From Benincasa hispida (taxonomy: Eukaryota > Streptophyta > Magnoliopsida > Cucurbitales > Cucurbitaceae): 64,000 bases of DNA. Shown piece by piece: positions 22,999 to 34,483 of the stretch (its first letter is position 1; each line of letters opens with the position of its first letter). The stretch covers positions 36,485,109 through 36,549,108 of the forward strand of contig NC_052349.1 of NCBI RefSeq assembly GCF_009727055.1, written 5' to 3'. The notes beneath the pieces were generated by a model. That model saw only the letters and a list, made by a program, of their open reading frames with translations. It was not told the DNA's origin and did no database searches. Position numbers and translations under genes: made by a program.

Positions 22999-24800
22999 TG
23001 AAAATGAGCTTAAATAATGCTAGTTCTAGAGATTTTATGAGCTTAAATAATTTATTTGCAAGGGCAAATTCGGAGTTAGAATGGAGCAAATTGGACCAAA
23101 TAAGTGAAAATGAAATAAGTAAAATTTATTCCAATTAAACTATACTAGCTTGTTTTTGTTGATTAGAAATGAACTTAGTGTTAGGAAAAACCTCTACATC
23201 TACTCCAAACAAAAAAAATAATAAAAGAAATTAAAAGAAATTAAGTAATAAAATTGGAAACACAAGAAAAAAATCACAGACCAATGTAAAAAATTATTAA
23301 AATTTCATAGAAATCTTTCATTGGTTCCAATTATAAAATCCGTCTCTCTAAGTTTTTGATTGCTCACATCCCTTTTCCACTCTCAAACTAAAGAATGCAA
23401 AAGAGAATTTAACTAGAATTAACACATCCAAGTTTAAAATATTTTTAACCGAGACAATTTAAAACTAAAGACATGAACTCCTTTTTTATTTCTGATATTT
23501 TGCCCAAAACCCAACTCGGGTAAGAATGTTGAAGAATATGATAATGAGCAATTATGACACCGAAAGTAAAAAGAAAATAGAGAAATGATATGGATATAAT
23601 GGTTAAAAAATCCAGGGGGCATATACCAACTTTATAAATAAGAACATAAAAATTAAAATACTATTATTCTGGGGCCTAACCACGAAAGAAGCATATATGC
23701 AAGAAAATGGTCATTGGTGATTAAAGAAAAACAAACAAAAATAAGTAAATAAATAAAGCAATGAGGGGAATAAAGAGAGAGGGGAATAATAAGTAAACAT
23801 TGTGGGGTTTGAATTAAGTAAATATTAGAGTTTAATATTAGAATTCGTGACTCAAATTATCATTACAAACCATATAATATATAATCACAGATCCACTCCA
23901 AAACTTTTAGTGCTAAGTAATTAAAAATAAATAAATAAATAAAAGTGGTGGTGGAGGGGACCAAAGCAGCAACAAGGTGGTCGCCGGTGGCACTGTGCAT
24001 GACGGACCAGACTTGTATTGGAAGCTGTGCTGAGCGGCGCAAAGCCAAAGCTGTCGGAAACTGCCATGGCTTACCTTACACAAAACTCTGTCCTCTCTCT
24101 CTCTATTTTATGCTTTTTATATTTATATCACTTTTATTTTAGCAGGTGTGGGAAGTGAGATGGGAAGGGCTTTATTGTCTTTTACTTAATAAACTAAATT
24201 TTTATCTCGAGTACAAAAGGGGTAGGAGAATTCGAACGCTACAAACTCCTTGATCGTTAGGGACGTTTGGGGTACTAAGTTGCTATTATGTATAATTTGT
24301 GGGTCGGAGTATAGATTATTTTAGTTTGGGTAGGAAATAGTAAATATTGTAAGGAGAGAGAGGATTCATAGATGGAAAGTAGTGAATATTGTATCAAATA
24401 TGAATTTTGAATGATATTATTTTAGTTAATCGTAGATTATAAGTAGTTGTAAACACAATTGGTAAACATTGTAGGTTATGTCATGCTCGCTTTAGCTACT
24501 ATCAATAGACTATGTTATAGAAAATAGGGAGATTTTTAAAATAGAAAAATAAGGGAAACTATTTACACAAAATAACAAAACTTAATCTTCTTTGATAGAG
24601 ATCAATCGTTGATATTACGTGATAGACGCTGATAGAAGTCTATCAGTATCTATCAATATTTTTTTATTTCTATAAATAATTTGACATTTTTTCTATATGT
24701 GAAAAATTCTTAAAATACTTATGAAGTTAATCATTTTTTCAAAAAAATTTCTATTTTTTCTTTGACTTTTGATAGAAGTGTCAAAGTTATTCTTTAGACT
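22999..24800. other. Intergenic, AT-rich, with one GC-richer island
   Basis: No supported gene. 23940-24105 is an island of higher GC followed by a (ct)n run at 24094-24107. On the minus strand it would follow a TATA-like 'tataaatataaa' (about 24117-24128) and a GA-rich leader, then an ATG at 24069 with a ~46-codon frame of no recognised family. Coding status is undecided. Confidence 0.35.
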
Positions 24801-25093
24801 TAGTTTGGTAATTATTTGGTTTTTGAAAATGAAGCTTATATACTCTATTTCTATCTATAAGTTTTTTTTTTCCTCAATTCACTTTTTACTAATGTTTTTT
24901 TGACCAAGCTAAACTTTGAACTTGTTTTTTATTTTTCTAAAATTTGACTTAGAATTCAAATGTTTCTCTAACAAATGAGAAAATCATAATATAAATTCAG
25001 GAGGAAATTAACGAAAATAAATTGAGGAGGAAATTAACGAGAATAAATTTAAAAAACTGAAAACAGAAAACAAAACTATTACCAAACGGAACT
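24801..25093. mobile_element. MITE copy, same family as the 19.3-22.3 kb cluster
   Basis: It begins 'agtttggtaattatttgg' and ends 'ctattaccaaacggaac', with the family's interior. Inside, a 27-bp segment 'aggaggaaattaacg..aataaa' is duplicated at about 25000-25050. Confidence 0.65.
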
Positions 25094-26052
25094 TTCATGT
25101 TTCAAACCTATAACAGTTTGCCAGTGACTTAGAATAGTGTGACGATCTAAACTTTCATTCTAGGCCATCACCACACTGTTTCATTTCATGTCACAATTTT
25201 TCAATCAAAATCCCAAAATATTTTATACTCCATGAGTAGTTTTGAAACAATTATGAAAAGTTTAAACATAACAGTACAACTTGTGAAAGATAAAATGTAA
25301 GGGTAGTTTGATGAACGTTTAAATTTCAACCTCAAAAACTTGTAACACATTTGAAATGGCAACGCTCGAAACTCTTTACGAGGGTTAGATCAAAGAATAT
25401 CAAATTCTAACCTTCTTCAAACCACATACCCTAAATTTGTAATTTGACATTCTTATTATAAAAGTAATATTCAGTACTCTCGAGAAAGGCAACACTGTTT
25501 CATTGAGTTGAGGCCTTTTTCTTTTGTTATAGATCATTCCCTTTTGTTTGATTATAGAATGGATCAATCAGATATGCTCAAACTCACGTGGAAGATTATG
25601 ATACGAGAGAATCGAAGTTAGCATTCAGTTGAGAGTGTTTGCCTAACTTCAAAAATATAATATAATATATATATATATATATCGAGAACCAATGAAAGTT
25701 TCAATTTTTTTTTTCTTTTTTGTTTGTATGGGTTCTACAAAAGAAAAGAAGGAATCCTCTTTAAACATGTGCTTAGGCCTTTTAGTGCCTACTTAATAGC
25801 CTTGCCTTTATAGCTTATTTCTGTTTTTTTTAAAAAAAAAAAATATTGGAACAAGAGGCTTCCAATATTACATCCCACTATTAATGAATTCAACTAATTC
25901 AAATGTGGGGTTTTGCTTTAGTTTTGTGTATTCATTTTCTGTTTTTGATCCCAAAAATTTGGAGTTACATTGGTCAATTGTGTTAGTGACTATTGACATT
26001 AGGGAGCATTTCTAGATTTGATATGACTTGCTTTTTAGCTAAAGAATAAATC
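25094..26052. other. Upstream intergenic sequence of the zinc-finger gene
   Basis: AT-rich, no gene. An (at)n microsatellite lies at about 25655-25682. Confidence 0.45.
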
Positions 26053-26472
26053 CACCTTTGCTTTACATTTATATATAGTTTTATTTTAGATTAAGCTTCT
26101 ACTTTTCTTGAGCTTAAGATATAATTTACACATGTACACAACTAGTTAGATAGTTGCAATCTTTTTAAGATTGATTAATTATATATGTCCGGTTTGATAA
26201 CGTTGTTGTTTCTTGTTTTCGATTCTTGCGAAACGGTTGGAAACGACAAACTCAAGTTATGTGTTAGGACTCGTTTGAAAAACACACCTTTGCTTTATAT
26301 AACTATGGTTTTATTTTAGATTAAGCTTCGCCTTTTCTCGAGCTTAAGATATAATTTACACGTCAACTAGTTAGCACTATTTTCTGTTGGATGACATTGT
26401 TGTTTCTTGTTTTCAGTTTTTGAAAAATGGTTGGAGACGAAAAAATCAAATTATATGTTAGGACTCGTTTGA
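26053..26472. repeat. Direct duplication (~190-225 bp) upstream of the zinc-finger gene
   Basis: The first copy, 26053-26278, and the second, 26285-26472, both begin 'cacctttgctttat/ca', share 'ttttattttagattaagctt' and 'gagcttaagatataattt', and end 'aggactcgtttga'. The second copy lacks ~35 bp in the middle. It lies ~290-700 bp upstream of the first upstream ATG of the gene's leader. Confidence 0.85.
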
Positions 26473-26679
26473 TAACATTTTTGGTTTTTTGTTTCTTGCC
26501 TTCATACTTTAACTCTGGATCAGAGACATGAGTTTTTGACATAAAAGCAGAAGCTGAGAAGTAGACTATGAGTTCCTAAACAAATCAGCCACTTGATCTT
26601 GACTCCAAATGTGATTCTCAAAACTGAGATCCTTAATTGCTTTATCCATTTCCCATAATTAAACAACATCAATAATTAA

Positions 26680-26760
26680 CCCACCATCTCAAATCTCTCT
26701 CTTCATCCTCTTTCCCCACTTCCCATCTCTTATTTGCCTTCAATCTTCTCCTCTCTCTTC
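26680..26760 (+). promoter_or_regulatory. CT-rich core-promoter/leader tract
   Basis: A pyrimidine-rich run (ctctctcttcatcctctttcc and similar) just upstream of the inferred first exon is typical of plant core promoters or leaders (Y patch). No clear TATA box was found. The transcription start is not known. Confidence 0.4.
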
Positions 26761-27409
26761 ATGCTTCACAACAATTTGTTCAAGAATCTGCAGTTGGCTA
26801 CTTGGGTTCCTTCTGCTTGTTTATCTTCATCTTGAAATGGTATGAATCTCCCCCATGTTTCTCCTATTTTCCATTTTCTTGCTGAGATTGCAGATTAAGA
26901 ACAGTTTATTCTCTTCTTCTCCTATCAAAAGTTTGTTTTTTTCTGGTTTTGATCTCTAGGCCTCTGTTTTTGTTATGTCTTTATAAGAAGAAAGATTATC
27001 AAGTGATTAGCTACTTTGTTTTTCCTCTCTCTTCCCCTTTTTGGTTCTTAGATTGTAAATTTACCATCATGAACTTTACAGTTCACATCATATTTCATGT
27101 TTTTTCCCCTTGGGATTGGATTTTTATGAACTCTCTATCTTGACCCCTTTTCAGCAAACTGTTTATATCTATATTTCAGAGAAGAGTTCTAAAACATTCA
27201 GCACTCTCTTTAAGTAACTTTGATATCTTTGTTCATAAGATGAAAAATGAACTAAATTCATAGAGATCACTTGATTTTGGCATTCATGGGATGTGATAGT
27301 TTCTTGAGTAAAGCCAGAAAAATAATGCTGATATGTATCTTGTTGAACATTTGACAGGAGGCAGTTGGGGGTGATATTGATAGCTAATTTTGAGCTTGTG
27401 TAGATGTAA
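26761..27409 (+). promoter_or_regulatory. Leader with three upstream ORFs
   Basis: uORF1, ATG 26761 to TGA 26835, is 24 codons. uORF2, ATG 26837-26839, lies at the exon end: spliced to 27358 it is 10 codons ending TAA at 27387, while unspliced it is ATG-GTA-TGA. uORF3 is a start-stop ATGTAA at 27404-27409. All precede the main ATG at 27447. uORF1 matters only if transcription starts upstream of 26761. Confidence 0.55.
26840..27357 (+). other. Predicted 5'-UTR intron (518 bp)
   Basis: The donor GTATGA at 26840 and the acceptor TTGACAG ending at 27357 bound a T-rich segment. Introns in the leader are common in plant genes of this class. This is a prediction from sequence only and the first exon boundary is uncertain. 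Confidence 0.55.
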
Positions 27410-27446
27410 AAGTATAGCTTCTGATTTCTACCAACAGCACTCAATA

Positions 27447-28256
27447 ATGAAACCATTTCTTGACCTTGAAAAGGAGCCTTCTTGTTTGGCAAATGATTCT
27501 GACATTAGTAGCCAAGTTGCTTCTTCCAACTACATTTCTCCACTCCATGAAAATTCTAATGATAATAGCCTCATAACTAACTCTGCTAACCACAATCTTG
27601 CTGCTGCTCAATCAGGATTTGAGTCGGTTTGCCTCGACTTGACTCTCAACTTTAACATCGAAGATCACGAAACACGGCCCGATTCGACAGGATTTTCATT
27701 GTCAAGCACAAGTGATCAGAGTAGTAATGAACCTACAGCATGTTACAACACTGCAACAATGGCTGTCCCAAGAGTGTTTTCTTGTAACTACTGTCAACGC
27801 AAGTTCTTTAGTTCACAAGCTCTCGGTGGCCACCAAAATGCACATAAGCGCGAGCGAACGTTGGCGAAACGGGCGATGCGTATGGGGATTCTAGCTGAAA
27901 GATATGCAAGTTTAGCATCTTTACCATTGAAAGGCTCATCATTTAAGTCCTTAGGGATTAAAGCACACTCTTCATTGCTCCATGGAATCGCTGCACCAAT
28001 GAAGCCTACTGAAATTAGAAGCAGTGCTAGATTCGAACCGGGACCGGGATATCTAGGCATGCCGATTTTCTTGGAGGACGACGAAGCAGAAGTTATGTGG
28101 CCAGGTAGTTTTCGTCCAATGGTAGAAACTAGAAACACTCATGAACTAACTCGACCAAGTTTCGTATTGACTGGTATTTCAAGCATAAGCTCAGCAGATA
28201 AGACATCGTCGGAGGACGTAGAAGACTCGACCCCTGATCTCACACTTAAACTCTAA
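27447..28256 (+). CDS. C2H2 zinc-finger protein, single QALGGH finger, two EAR-like motifs
   Basis: 269 residues, uninterrupted, start ATG 27447. An open frame continues upstream to 27390 but has no ATG, so this start is firm. One plant-type C2H2 finger lies at residues 111-133 (Cys113, Cys116, His129, His133) with the plant signature QALGGH at 124-129. It is followed by a basic stretch ([13 protein letters not shown]), likely nuclear localisation. EAR-like repression motifs lie near the middle of the N-terminal half (DLTLNF, 64-69) and at the extreme C-terminus (DLTLKL, 264-269). This layout is that of the Arabidopsis ZFP1/ZFP3/ZFP4 and KNUCKLES group, nuclear DNA-binding repressors in development or hormone response. 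Which member it matches is not decided. It stands alone, far from the PPR gene. The leader carries an inferred intron and uORFs. Confidence 0.93.
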   Translation: MKPFLDLEKEPSCLANDSDISSQVASSNYISPLHENSNDNSLITNSANHNLAAAQSGFESVCLDLTLNFNIEDHETRPDSTGFSLSSTSDQSSNEPTACYNTATMAVPRVFSCNYCQRKFFSSQALGGHQNAHKRERTLAKRAMRMGILAERYASLASLPLKGSSFKSLGIKAHSSLLHGIAAPMKPTEIRSSARFEPGPGYLGMPIFLEDDEAEVMWPGSFRPMVETRNTHELTRPSFVLTGISSISSADKTSSEDVEDSTPDLTLKL

Positions 28257-29149
28257 TCTAAGGGTCCATATCATCACTATTTCTGCTTTCTCTATCTGTA
28301 CATTGAGTGAGAAATGGTGGTCTACTGTTGTAAGTTTCAATCAAACAAAACTTAACTTTCCCATTTCAAGTACTTGTTATATCAGTCTTTTGCTGTGGGT
28401 TTGCTATAAGTAATTTTCCTTGCTTCAGAAAGACTCATGTAGAAGCATTTTCTTGCTTTCTACTCTTTCATATGCCATAAGCATCCTCTTATCTTATAGT
28501 AATGCAAGTGCTGTAAGATTTTATCCACTCTTTTTCATTTCATTTGATTTTACCTTTCTTTCTATTTGAAACTCAGTTGGACATAAATATTTGAAGATTG
28601 CTTTTCTTTTTAAAAGGGGGAAAAAAACTTATAGAAAAAGTGCTTTTGAACCTTCTAAAAAGTAGTAAATGGAAAAAAGCTTACATTCAAAAGGTGCTTT
28701 ACTTAGAGCTTTTACTTTCATAATCATTTTAAACTCAATCTAAACTTATGATCATTGAGGTGACTAGTGGAGTTAGTCATTGACTTTACTTGGACCCTTT
28801 TGCTAGATGAATTTCAGGTTCTATCAGAATGGTTAGTGGTTACTGACTCAGATCTTTATGATATTCAAAAACTAATTTAAAGTTTTATTCTAAATTTATT
28901 TAGTTCTTTATGGTGATATGATAATGCCCATGAAATATATGCTAGTTGATTAAGCACATCATGAAAAATAAATAAAGGATGGATTTGATTTTGGGTTGTA
29001 GAGATTTTTTAAAAAAACTTTTTAATGGATTAGATATAATCAAGATATTAACCAAAAAAAACAATGAATTAGATTGCATCTGATTCATACTTTCCATTTC
29101 TTTACCCATAAAAAATAAAAAAAAAAAATCTTTAACCAATTTATACCCG
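28257..29149 (+). other. 3' flank of the zinc-finger gene
   Basis: T-rich sequence with possible 3' UTR to about 28500. No exact AATAAA signal was identified close to the stop. Beyond that it is AT-rich intergenic sequence without a gene. Confidence 0.4.
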
Positions 29150-29372
29150 TATAAGTGTGAGTGATTTTAAAATGGTGAAAACCACTTGTCACATTTAAAA
29201 ATCACTTTTAAATTTGTCTTTAATCATTTCAAATCAATTTAATTTATACTTTTAAATGTAATTTCATACCAACAAAATTGACTTTGACTTATTAAAAGCA
29301 TATTTCAAAGTAATTTAAAATATGACCAAAGTGATTTTAACCTTTCTAAAACTACTCCCAAACATGCCCTAA
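29150..29372. mobile_element. Short AT-rich MITE-like repeat
   Basis: It begins 'gagtgattttaaaatggt', contains 'aaatcactttt' in both orientations, and ends 'aaacatgccct'. A similar 'gtgattttcaaaatc' block with 'atcccaaatgcact' occurs at 41480-41600. Boundaries are approximate. Confidence 0.5.
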
Positions 29373-30341
29373 ACTTTGGTGCATATATAAACAAATCAAG
29401 AGTAAACAAAAAAAAATTTTTTAAAAAAATTCTTTTAGTCCTTGAATGAAGTAACAATTTAGCTTCTAAAATTTAATTTGTATCCATTTCACTCTCAAGA
29501 TTTTAATAAATAACAACAATTTAAACTATATACTTTACTATTTGTAGTCCATGTTATGTAAAATATCATTAAAATTTAATAAAATTTCTTACACATGTAG
29601 ATTAATAAATTAAATAGAAAATCAAATGTGTTTATAAACTATAAAGATTGTTATGTAATAAGAATCGACAAAACTAATTATATTTATCATGGTAAGAAGT
29701 AAACTTTTACCAATTGAAAAGTTGAAAACTATATTTACATCAGTAAAAATATAAAGAATTTAGGGAGTAAATTTATAAGACCAAAAGTGATTTAATCCAG
29801 AATTAATACAGCAAGTGAATCTAGATAACAAACCCAATTACTTGAATATTTTATATTTTATTCAATGAAATACACTGGTTCAACATTATTTAAATGGAGT
29901 TAACAAAAATATATTATTTTTATTTTGGACTTTAGATAGAGTTACGTTAAAGTTTGGTTCTTCGTCTCTGTAGAGTTGTTGAAGTTGAGCAGACACTTGA
30001 ATTAAAAGGTCAAACACTCGAATTCAAGAAGAGTCTTATTGGATTGACAATCTAAGTACATTTTTTAAACACTTAAAAAATCAATCCAAAATGAACGATC
30101 GTATATAAATTTTCTCTCCCTTACAATATCACCCTCCTCTCAGCCTTTTTCAACAAAAGAAGGGATTATAAACTTTAGTTCCCATCTTCGCATTGAAGCT
30201 TACATAGAATCATTTCATTTGGGAAATTTGTGAACAAGACATGGTCCAAAAATATACTATATAAACCGAAGTCCAAGCAACGAGAAAAATAAAGCAGGCC
30301 ATTTAGAAGTGAATTTGGTGCAGAATAGATGGTTAATTTAC
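29373..30341. other. Intergenic or intron sequence, no recognised gene
   Basis: AT-rich. 30180-30341 could contain further intron or 3' exon sequence of the gene fragment on the minus strand, but no exon could be assigned. Confidence 0.35.
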
Positions 30342-30778
30342 CTGCCCTGCTGCATTTCTGTTCCAGGACAAATAGGATGGATCACCGTCAAGAGGCCTGC
30401 AAAATAAACAACAAAAGGAGCTGCATGAGAAGCCCCCAGAGACAGGAGGCTTCCGGTCCCTAAAACCAGCATCCAGGCATAATATTTGTTGTTTCCTATC
30501 GGTCGAAGGACGACCGAACCTAAACGAAAAAGAAATGGAGCTCTCAGACCAACCTAAGATATTATCCACAAAACGGTTTTTTTAAGGAGGAACGGCAGAA
30601 TGCAATGGACAAGAGGGGAAAAAGAAGGGACCTCGAAATAAATATCGAAGTTTGTGCGTCTTTAAACTCGCCCGACAGCCACTCAAGTGTGAGTCTCATA
30701 CTTACAATTGTCCTTCGCCACAGCTAGGCTGCTAGCTACAATCAAGGGGGAAATGCAAAAGCAATTCCACCGGAAGGG
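30342..30778 (-). pseudogene. Two exons of an unrecognised membrane-protein gene, truncated by an LTR
   Basis: The downstream exon is 30342-30519 (178 bp), with acceptor TTTCGTTTAG before it and donor GTAAAT after it. The upstream exon ends at 30706 with donor GTAAGT and runs to the LTR at 30779. Phases agree: exon 1 ends one base into a codon and exon 2 supplies two. The joined frame encodes LIVASSLAVAKDN, then RPIGNNKYYAWMLVLGTGS, then GASHAAPFVVYFAGLL, i.e. two hydrophobic segments, and ends near CPGTEMQQG. Upstream of LIVASS the natural-looking frame (SGGIAFAFP) is one base off at a run of five C, so a deletion or an assembly error is likely. The family is not recognised. The remaining exons are missing or displaced by the LTR insertion. 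Confidence 0.55.
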
Positions 30779-31870
30779 TGATAACTTGTTGAAATATAAA
30801 TCATTGTAGCTCTTTATTTAGAATAATTAGAGAAATTCATGAGAAAATACATTAACTTGAAATGAAATTCATGTAAATAATTAAGTTTTGTGGTCATGCA
30901 TTTATACAACTCATTATCTTGAAAATTATAAAATTTAACATTTTCAAATGCAAGATTTGTATGAAAAGAAGTAAAAATCAACCAAGGAAACGAAAGCTGC
31001 AGTCATGGACGCATAAAGAGTTCAAATCAAGCCCAACTTGAACGCACAAAGAACCATGCATCGAAAGAATCATGAAGAGAAGAAAACGACAAATGCATGG
31101 CAGTGGCAGTCAAATCAAAGTCCATGTTGATAGCTGATTTGAGATAGTCTCGCTAGAACCAATAAATCTATGACGCAATTATTCGGCGCAGCAGAACATA
31201 GAATTAAAAGCAAAGGTGCCTGACAATCATTAAAAAGAAGCAAAGAACATTCTTTTGATGCCTCTAAATAGGCCAGTAAACTTCAATACAACTGTTGAAT
31301 TTTCTACCAAGAATTGATTGAAAATTTACCCAAATTTCTCCCCATTTCCATCATTGTCTTTAACCTCAAGCTTTTCATTGAAGAATTATGAGCAAGAGCT
31401 TGGTCTTTTTCACTGAAAAAGTCAGAGAGCACACCATCTTTCATAGCAACCACCATTGAAGCAGCCAAAGAAACAAGACATTATAGTCTAATCTTTATTC
31501 CATTTTTTTTTTTTTTGTTATTTCAGTTTGTATTAAGATATTTGAGATTGAAAAACTCATATTTCTTAATATAAATATGATTTCCACATCTCTCATTCAT
31601 CCATGCTTTCTCTTTTCTTCACCATGAGCAACTAAATTTCTAATGGGTTGAGAAAGCCAAATCGACATTTTCACTAATTTTACATAAGTCAAAGATCACC
31701 TTGTTTAATATGTATTCAATACATTGCTTGAATCCATTTGACAAATCAGTTTAAGTAGAAATAATCAACTTATTGAGAGAGTAAGTGATTGTAGATTTCA
31801 TTAAATAAGGAAATAAATAGCTTTAGAGATAAAGTTAATTGTTGACGGGTCTCTTTAGTATGTGTTTTCT
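30779..31870 (+). mobile_element. Ty3/gypsy (Tat/Ogre-like) LTR fragment
   Basis: It starts TGATAACTTGTTGAAATATA, very close to the start at 59907. It shares 'accatgagyarctaaat' and 'gagagagtaagtgattgt' with the copy at 52805-54335. These words and the overall form resemble long Tat/Ogre LTRs. The 3' end is not clear. It cuts the gene fragment to its left. Confidence 0.6.
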
Positions 31871-32569
31871 GGAAAGAGGAGGACTCAATGATTATTTGTT
31901 CACCGGCACCAGAAGTCAAAATTTTGGTATATAGGGATCCCATAAAAACTTGTTTCAAGGAATGGGCCAGATCGGGTCATTTCTCGAGAACAATAGCTAA
32001 GGGTCTTTAGATACTACCACTTTGATCTAGAACCTTCATACCAATGCTCACAATTTCGATAGCCATACTAGTGATTTGTACCTTTTGTCTAACATTAACT
32101 TGAATATGCATCCTAGAGATAGGGTAATGTGGCTTAAAAACATCGATGTGAGTTATTCATTTTAAGAGTTAATGACATGAACACATACTTATGCATTACT
32201 TAGGAAAATATTGGTAATCTTTCTCAACCATACTTTATCAATTAGTTTCCTTCACTTTCACGCACGGTCCTTTGACTGTGATTGCATGTCACTAACATCA
32301 TCACTTCCATCATTCGACGCATCTCCTTCACAATTCACACTTTCCACGCAGTACCATCTTCAACACATCACACTTCCATAACTTCTCCACGTTCACTCCC
32401 CTCCATTCCACCTATGGCTTGTAATTAACTTAGTATTTTAGTTGTATAAACACATACTTCAATGCATTAATTTGATAAACTTGTATTTGCATCCATCATA
32501 TTAAGTTCAACAATTAGTTAGTACAAAATCCATGCGTTCAACTTTGGTTCTCACCAAGAAATTTGTCAT
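31871..32569. other. Unresolved repeat sequence
   Basis: On the minus strand 32090-31830 keeps a loosely open frame (MAIEIVSIGMKVLDQ, two stops, [16 protein letters not shown]) of no family I recognise. The remainder is non-coding. Confidence 0.25.
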
Positions 32570-33180
32570 AAATAGAGTACTTTATTCTTCATTATTCATC
32601 ATTCAATTCAATAGGCAACAGAGGGCTTTACATGAGTCCTTAAATTTCCTAGCTCAATCCCTCTCCTGTTCACAAATTTTCCAAGGGGCTCCTTTACTTT
32701 CATCTTTCTGTTCTTAGAGGAAATCCCTCATAAGCTTGTCTATACTTTTACAACCCGAATAGTATACTGGAATACCACTAAACACAGATGAACCTAATAA
32801 AGGTAAGTCTACTGCTTTAAGAAGCTTCTCTTCCACGAAGCCAATCTCTTCCTAACCTTGTCCACTACCAGATTCCAAAAAGAAACCATTCTAGGGTTAT
32901 CCAAGAAGAAGACCTAGATAAGAAGAGGGAAAGAAGTTGATACTACACCCCACGAAACCAGCCCATCTTTCCATCTTTTCAAGTTTGCAATTCACACCCA
33001 TAATCTAGTTGTTATCATATAAATGTCAACTACCCGTCCTACTAATTGGCTTCAATATTGTCCACATTAGGTCTCGAGAAATAAAAAAGATTTGAATGGC
33101 ACCAACAATGATTCAAACCCAGCCTTCATGAAAGCAACTTGAATCACACCACCAATGATTATCTTTCCAAGGTCATTAAG
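32570..33180 (-). mobile_element. L1-type LINE reverse-transcriptase fragment
   Basis: Minus-strand translation shows plant-LINE RT wording downstream of the active site: WAGFVGCSINFFPSSYLGL, then FWNLVVDKVRKRLASWKRSF, then GIPVYY and LMRDFL, in more than one frame. It is a 3' part of ORF2, heavily frameshifted. No poly-A tail or target duplication was identified. The TRIM element inserted at its right side. Confidence 0.75.
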
Positions 33181-33217
33181 ATGAATTTGGAAAGATTCTT
33201 TTAGCTTATTATAAGCA

Positions 33218-33363
33218 TGTTAAAGGAAATTAGGGTTTATTCCTAATTATTAATTTCCATTATTATTATTTTTTTGAGTATTTTTCATTTATGTATTTTT
33301 TTTTTGTGATTTCTTGATGTCTATTTATTCATACTCTCATTTATTCAATATATAAAATTAACA
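33218..33363 (+). repeat. TRIM LTR1 (intact, 146 bp)
   Basis: TG...CA ends. Direct match with the three pieces of LTR2, except that LTR1 lacks ~20 bp near 'tattcatactc'. Confidence 0.9.
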
Positions 33364-34422
33364 TGTATCATAGCAATGAGTTTATTAGGATTTTATTTGG
33401 TTTAGCCGTTGTTTACCCCAGCCAAGATAGTCTCTATTGTTCATGTACCAGATAGTCACTATTTGTGGGTACTCTATTCTCATATCCACAAATAATTATG
33501 CCGCCTAGATTCGTCTCCAATTTGAAGCTTCTCTGTCTTGTTTCTACCTGTTCTCCACCTCGCAGACGAAATCAGCAACCTTCCACCGCAATTACAAACG
33601 TAATCCTCTGTCGTTTGTCCTCTGCTGCGTTACCTTGCCCGTCCTCCATCTGTCTACCGTCGTAGGTTCTCTATCACTATCGACCAGGTCCCTTGTGCGC
33701 TCAGATCCGTCTTTCCGTCACCCAGATCTACTCGCAGATTCGTCTTCGCCGAAATCCACTGCAACTGTCGACCATCTCTGCTACTTCGTTCATGCCGCCC
33801 AGCTGCAGGTTCCAATCCATGTCGTCCAAATCCACTTGAACACACGGGCCAGAGGTCTCTTATTTCAATTTGTGTTCACGTGCCCTTCCATACAACCATC
33901 AGCCGATTCTGTTTATTTAAGCCGGTTCTATTTCTTTTTCCAACCAGTTCGGTCCGGTTCAATTCCATTTTGGTCATATCACTTCGATTCAGACACTTGG
34001 TTCAGTTCAACTAGGCTGGTTCATCTTTGGTTCGCAGAGATCTAATTGCTCGTTATGATTCAGTCGTGGTCTATTTATTAAGCTCGTGGAGACTTGGTTT
34101 CTTCGTTCGTAGGTTTCAGTTTCAACTAGATTTGCGTTTGCGGATTTATGTTCCGTTTTCAATTAGTTGGTTGTAGATCTCTCTATGAGGATCTTGGTTT
34201 TCAGCCTAGAAGTTCTTCACAAATTTTGTTATCAATCTCTCTATGAGAATCTTTGTTTTTAGTCAAGAAGTTTGTTTTTGTTTTTCGTGGGTTTATGTTT
34301 CCAACGTATTTTGTGTTTTCGTTCTTCGTGGGTTTCTGTTTCTATCACAAATCTTCTGATTTGATTCAAAAGTTCCAAACTCAAGTTGTTCATCATTCTA
34401 CCACCTCGAGTTTGTGGGATGG
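33364..34422 (+). other. TRIM internal region
   Basis: 1.06 kb between the LTRs. An open frame at 33635-34045 (136 codons) is Ser/Leu-rich without recognised domains. No gag or pol motif. 34190-34260 has a near duplicate 'tctctctatgaggatctt/tctctctatgagaatctt'. Confidence 0.6.
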
Positions 34423-34483
34423 TGTTAAAGGAAATTAGGGTTTATTCCTAATTATTATTTTCCTTCTAGGGTATTTTCCTTTA

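Noticed and set aside
30333..30569. 78-codon minus-strand frame over the orphan exon
   Set aside because: It runs through the exon in the wrong phase. The phase-matched frame of the two exons gives the membrane-protein-like sequence instead.
31770..31958. 62-codon minus-strand frame with [16 protein letters not shown]
   Set aside because: It looks protein-like and extends upstream with two stops, but I could not tie it to any family, so no gene is called.
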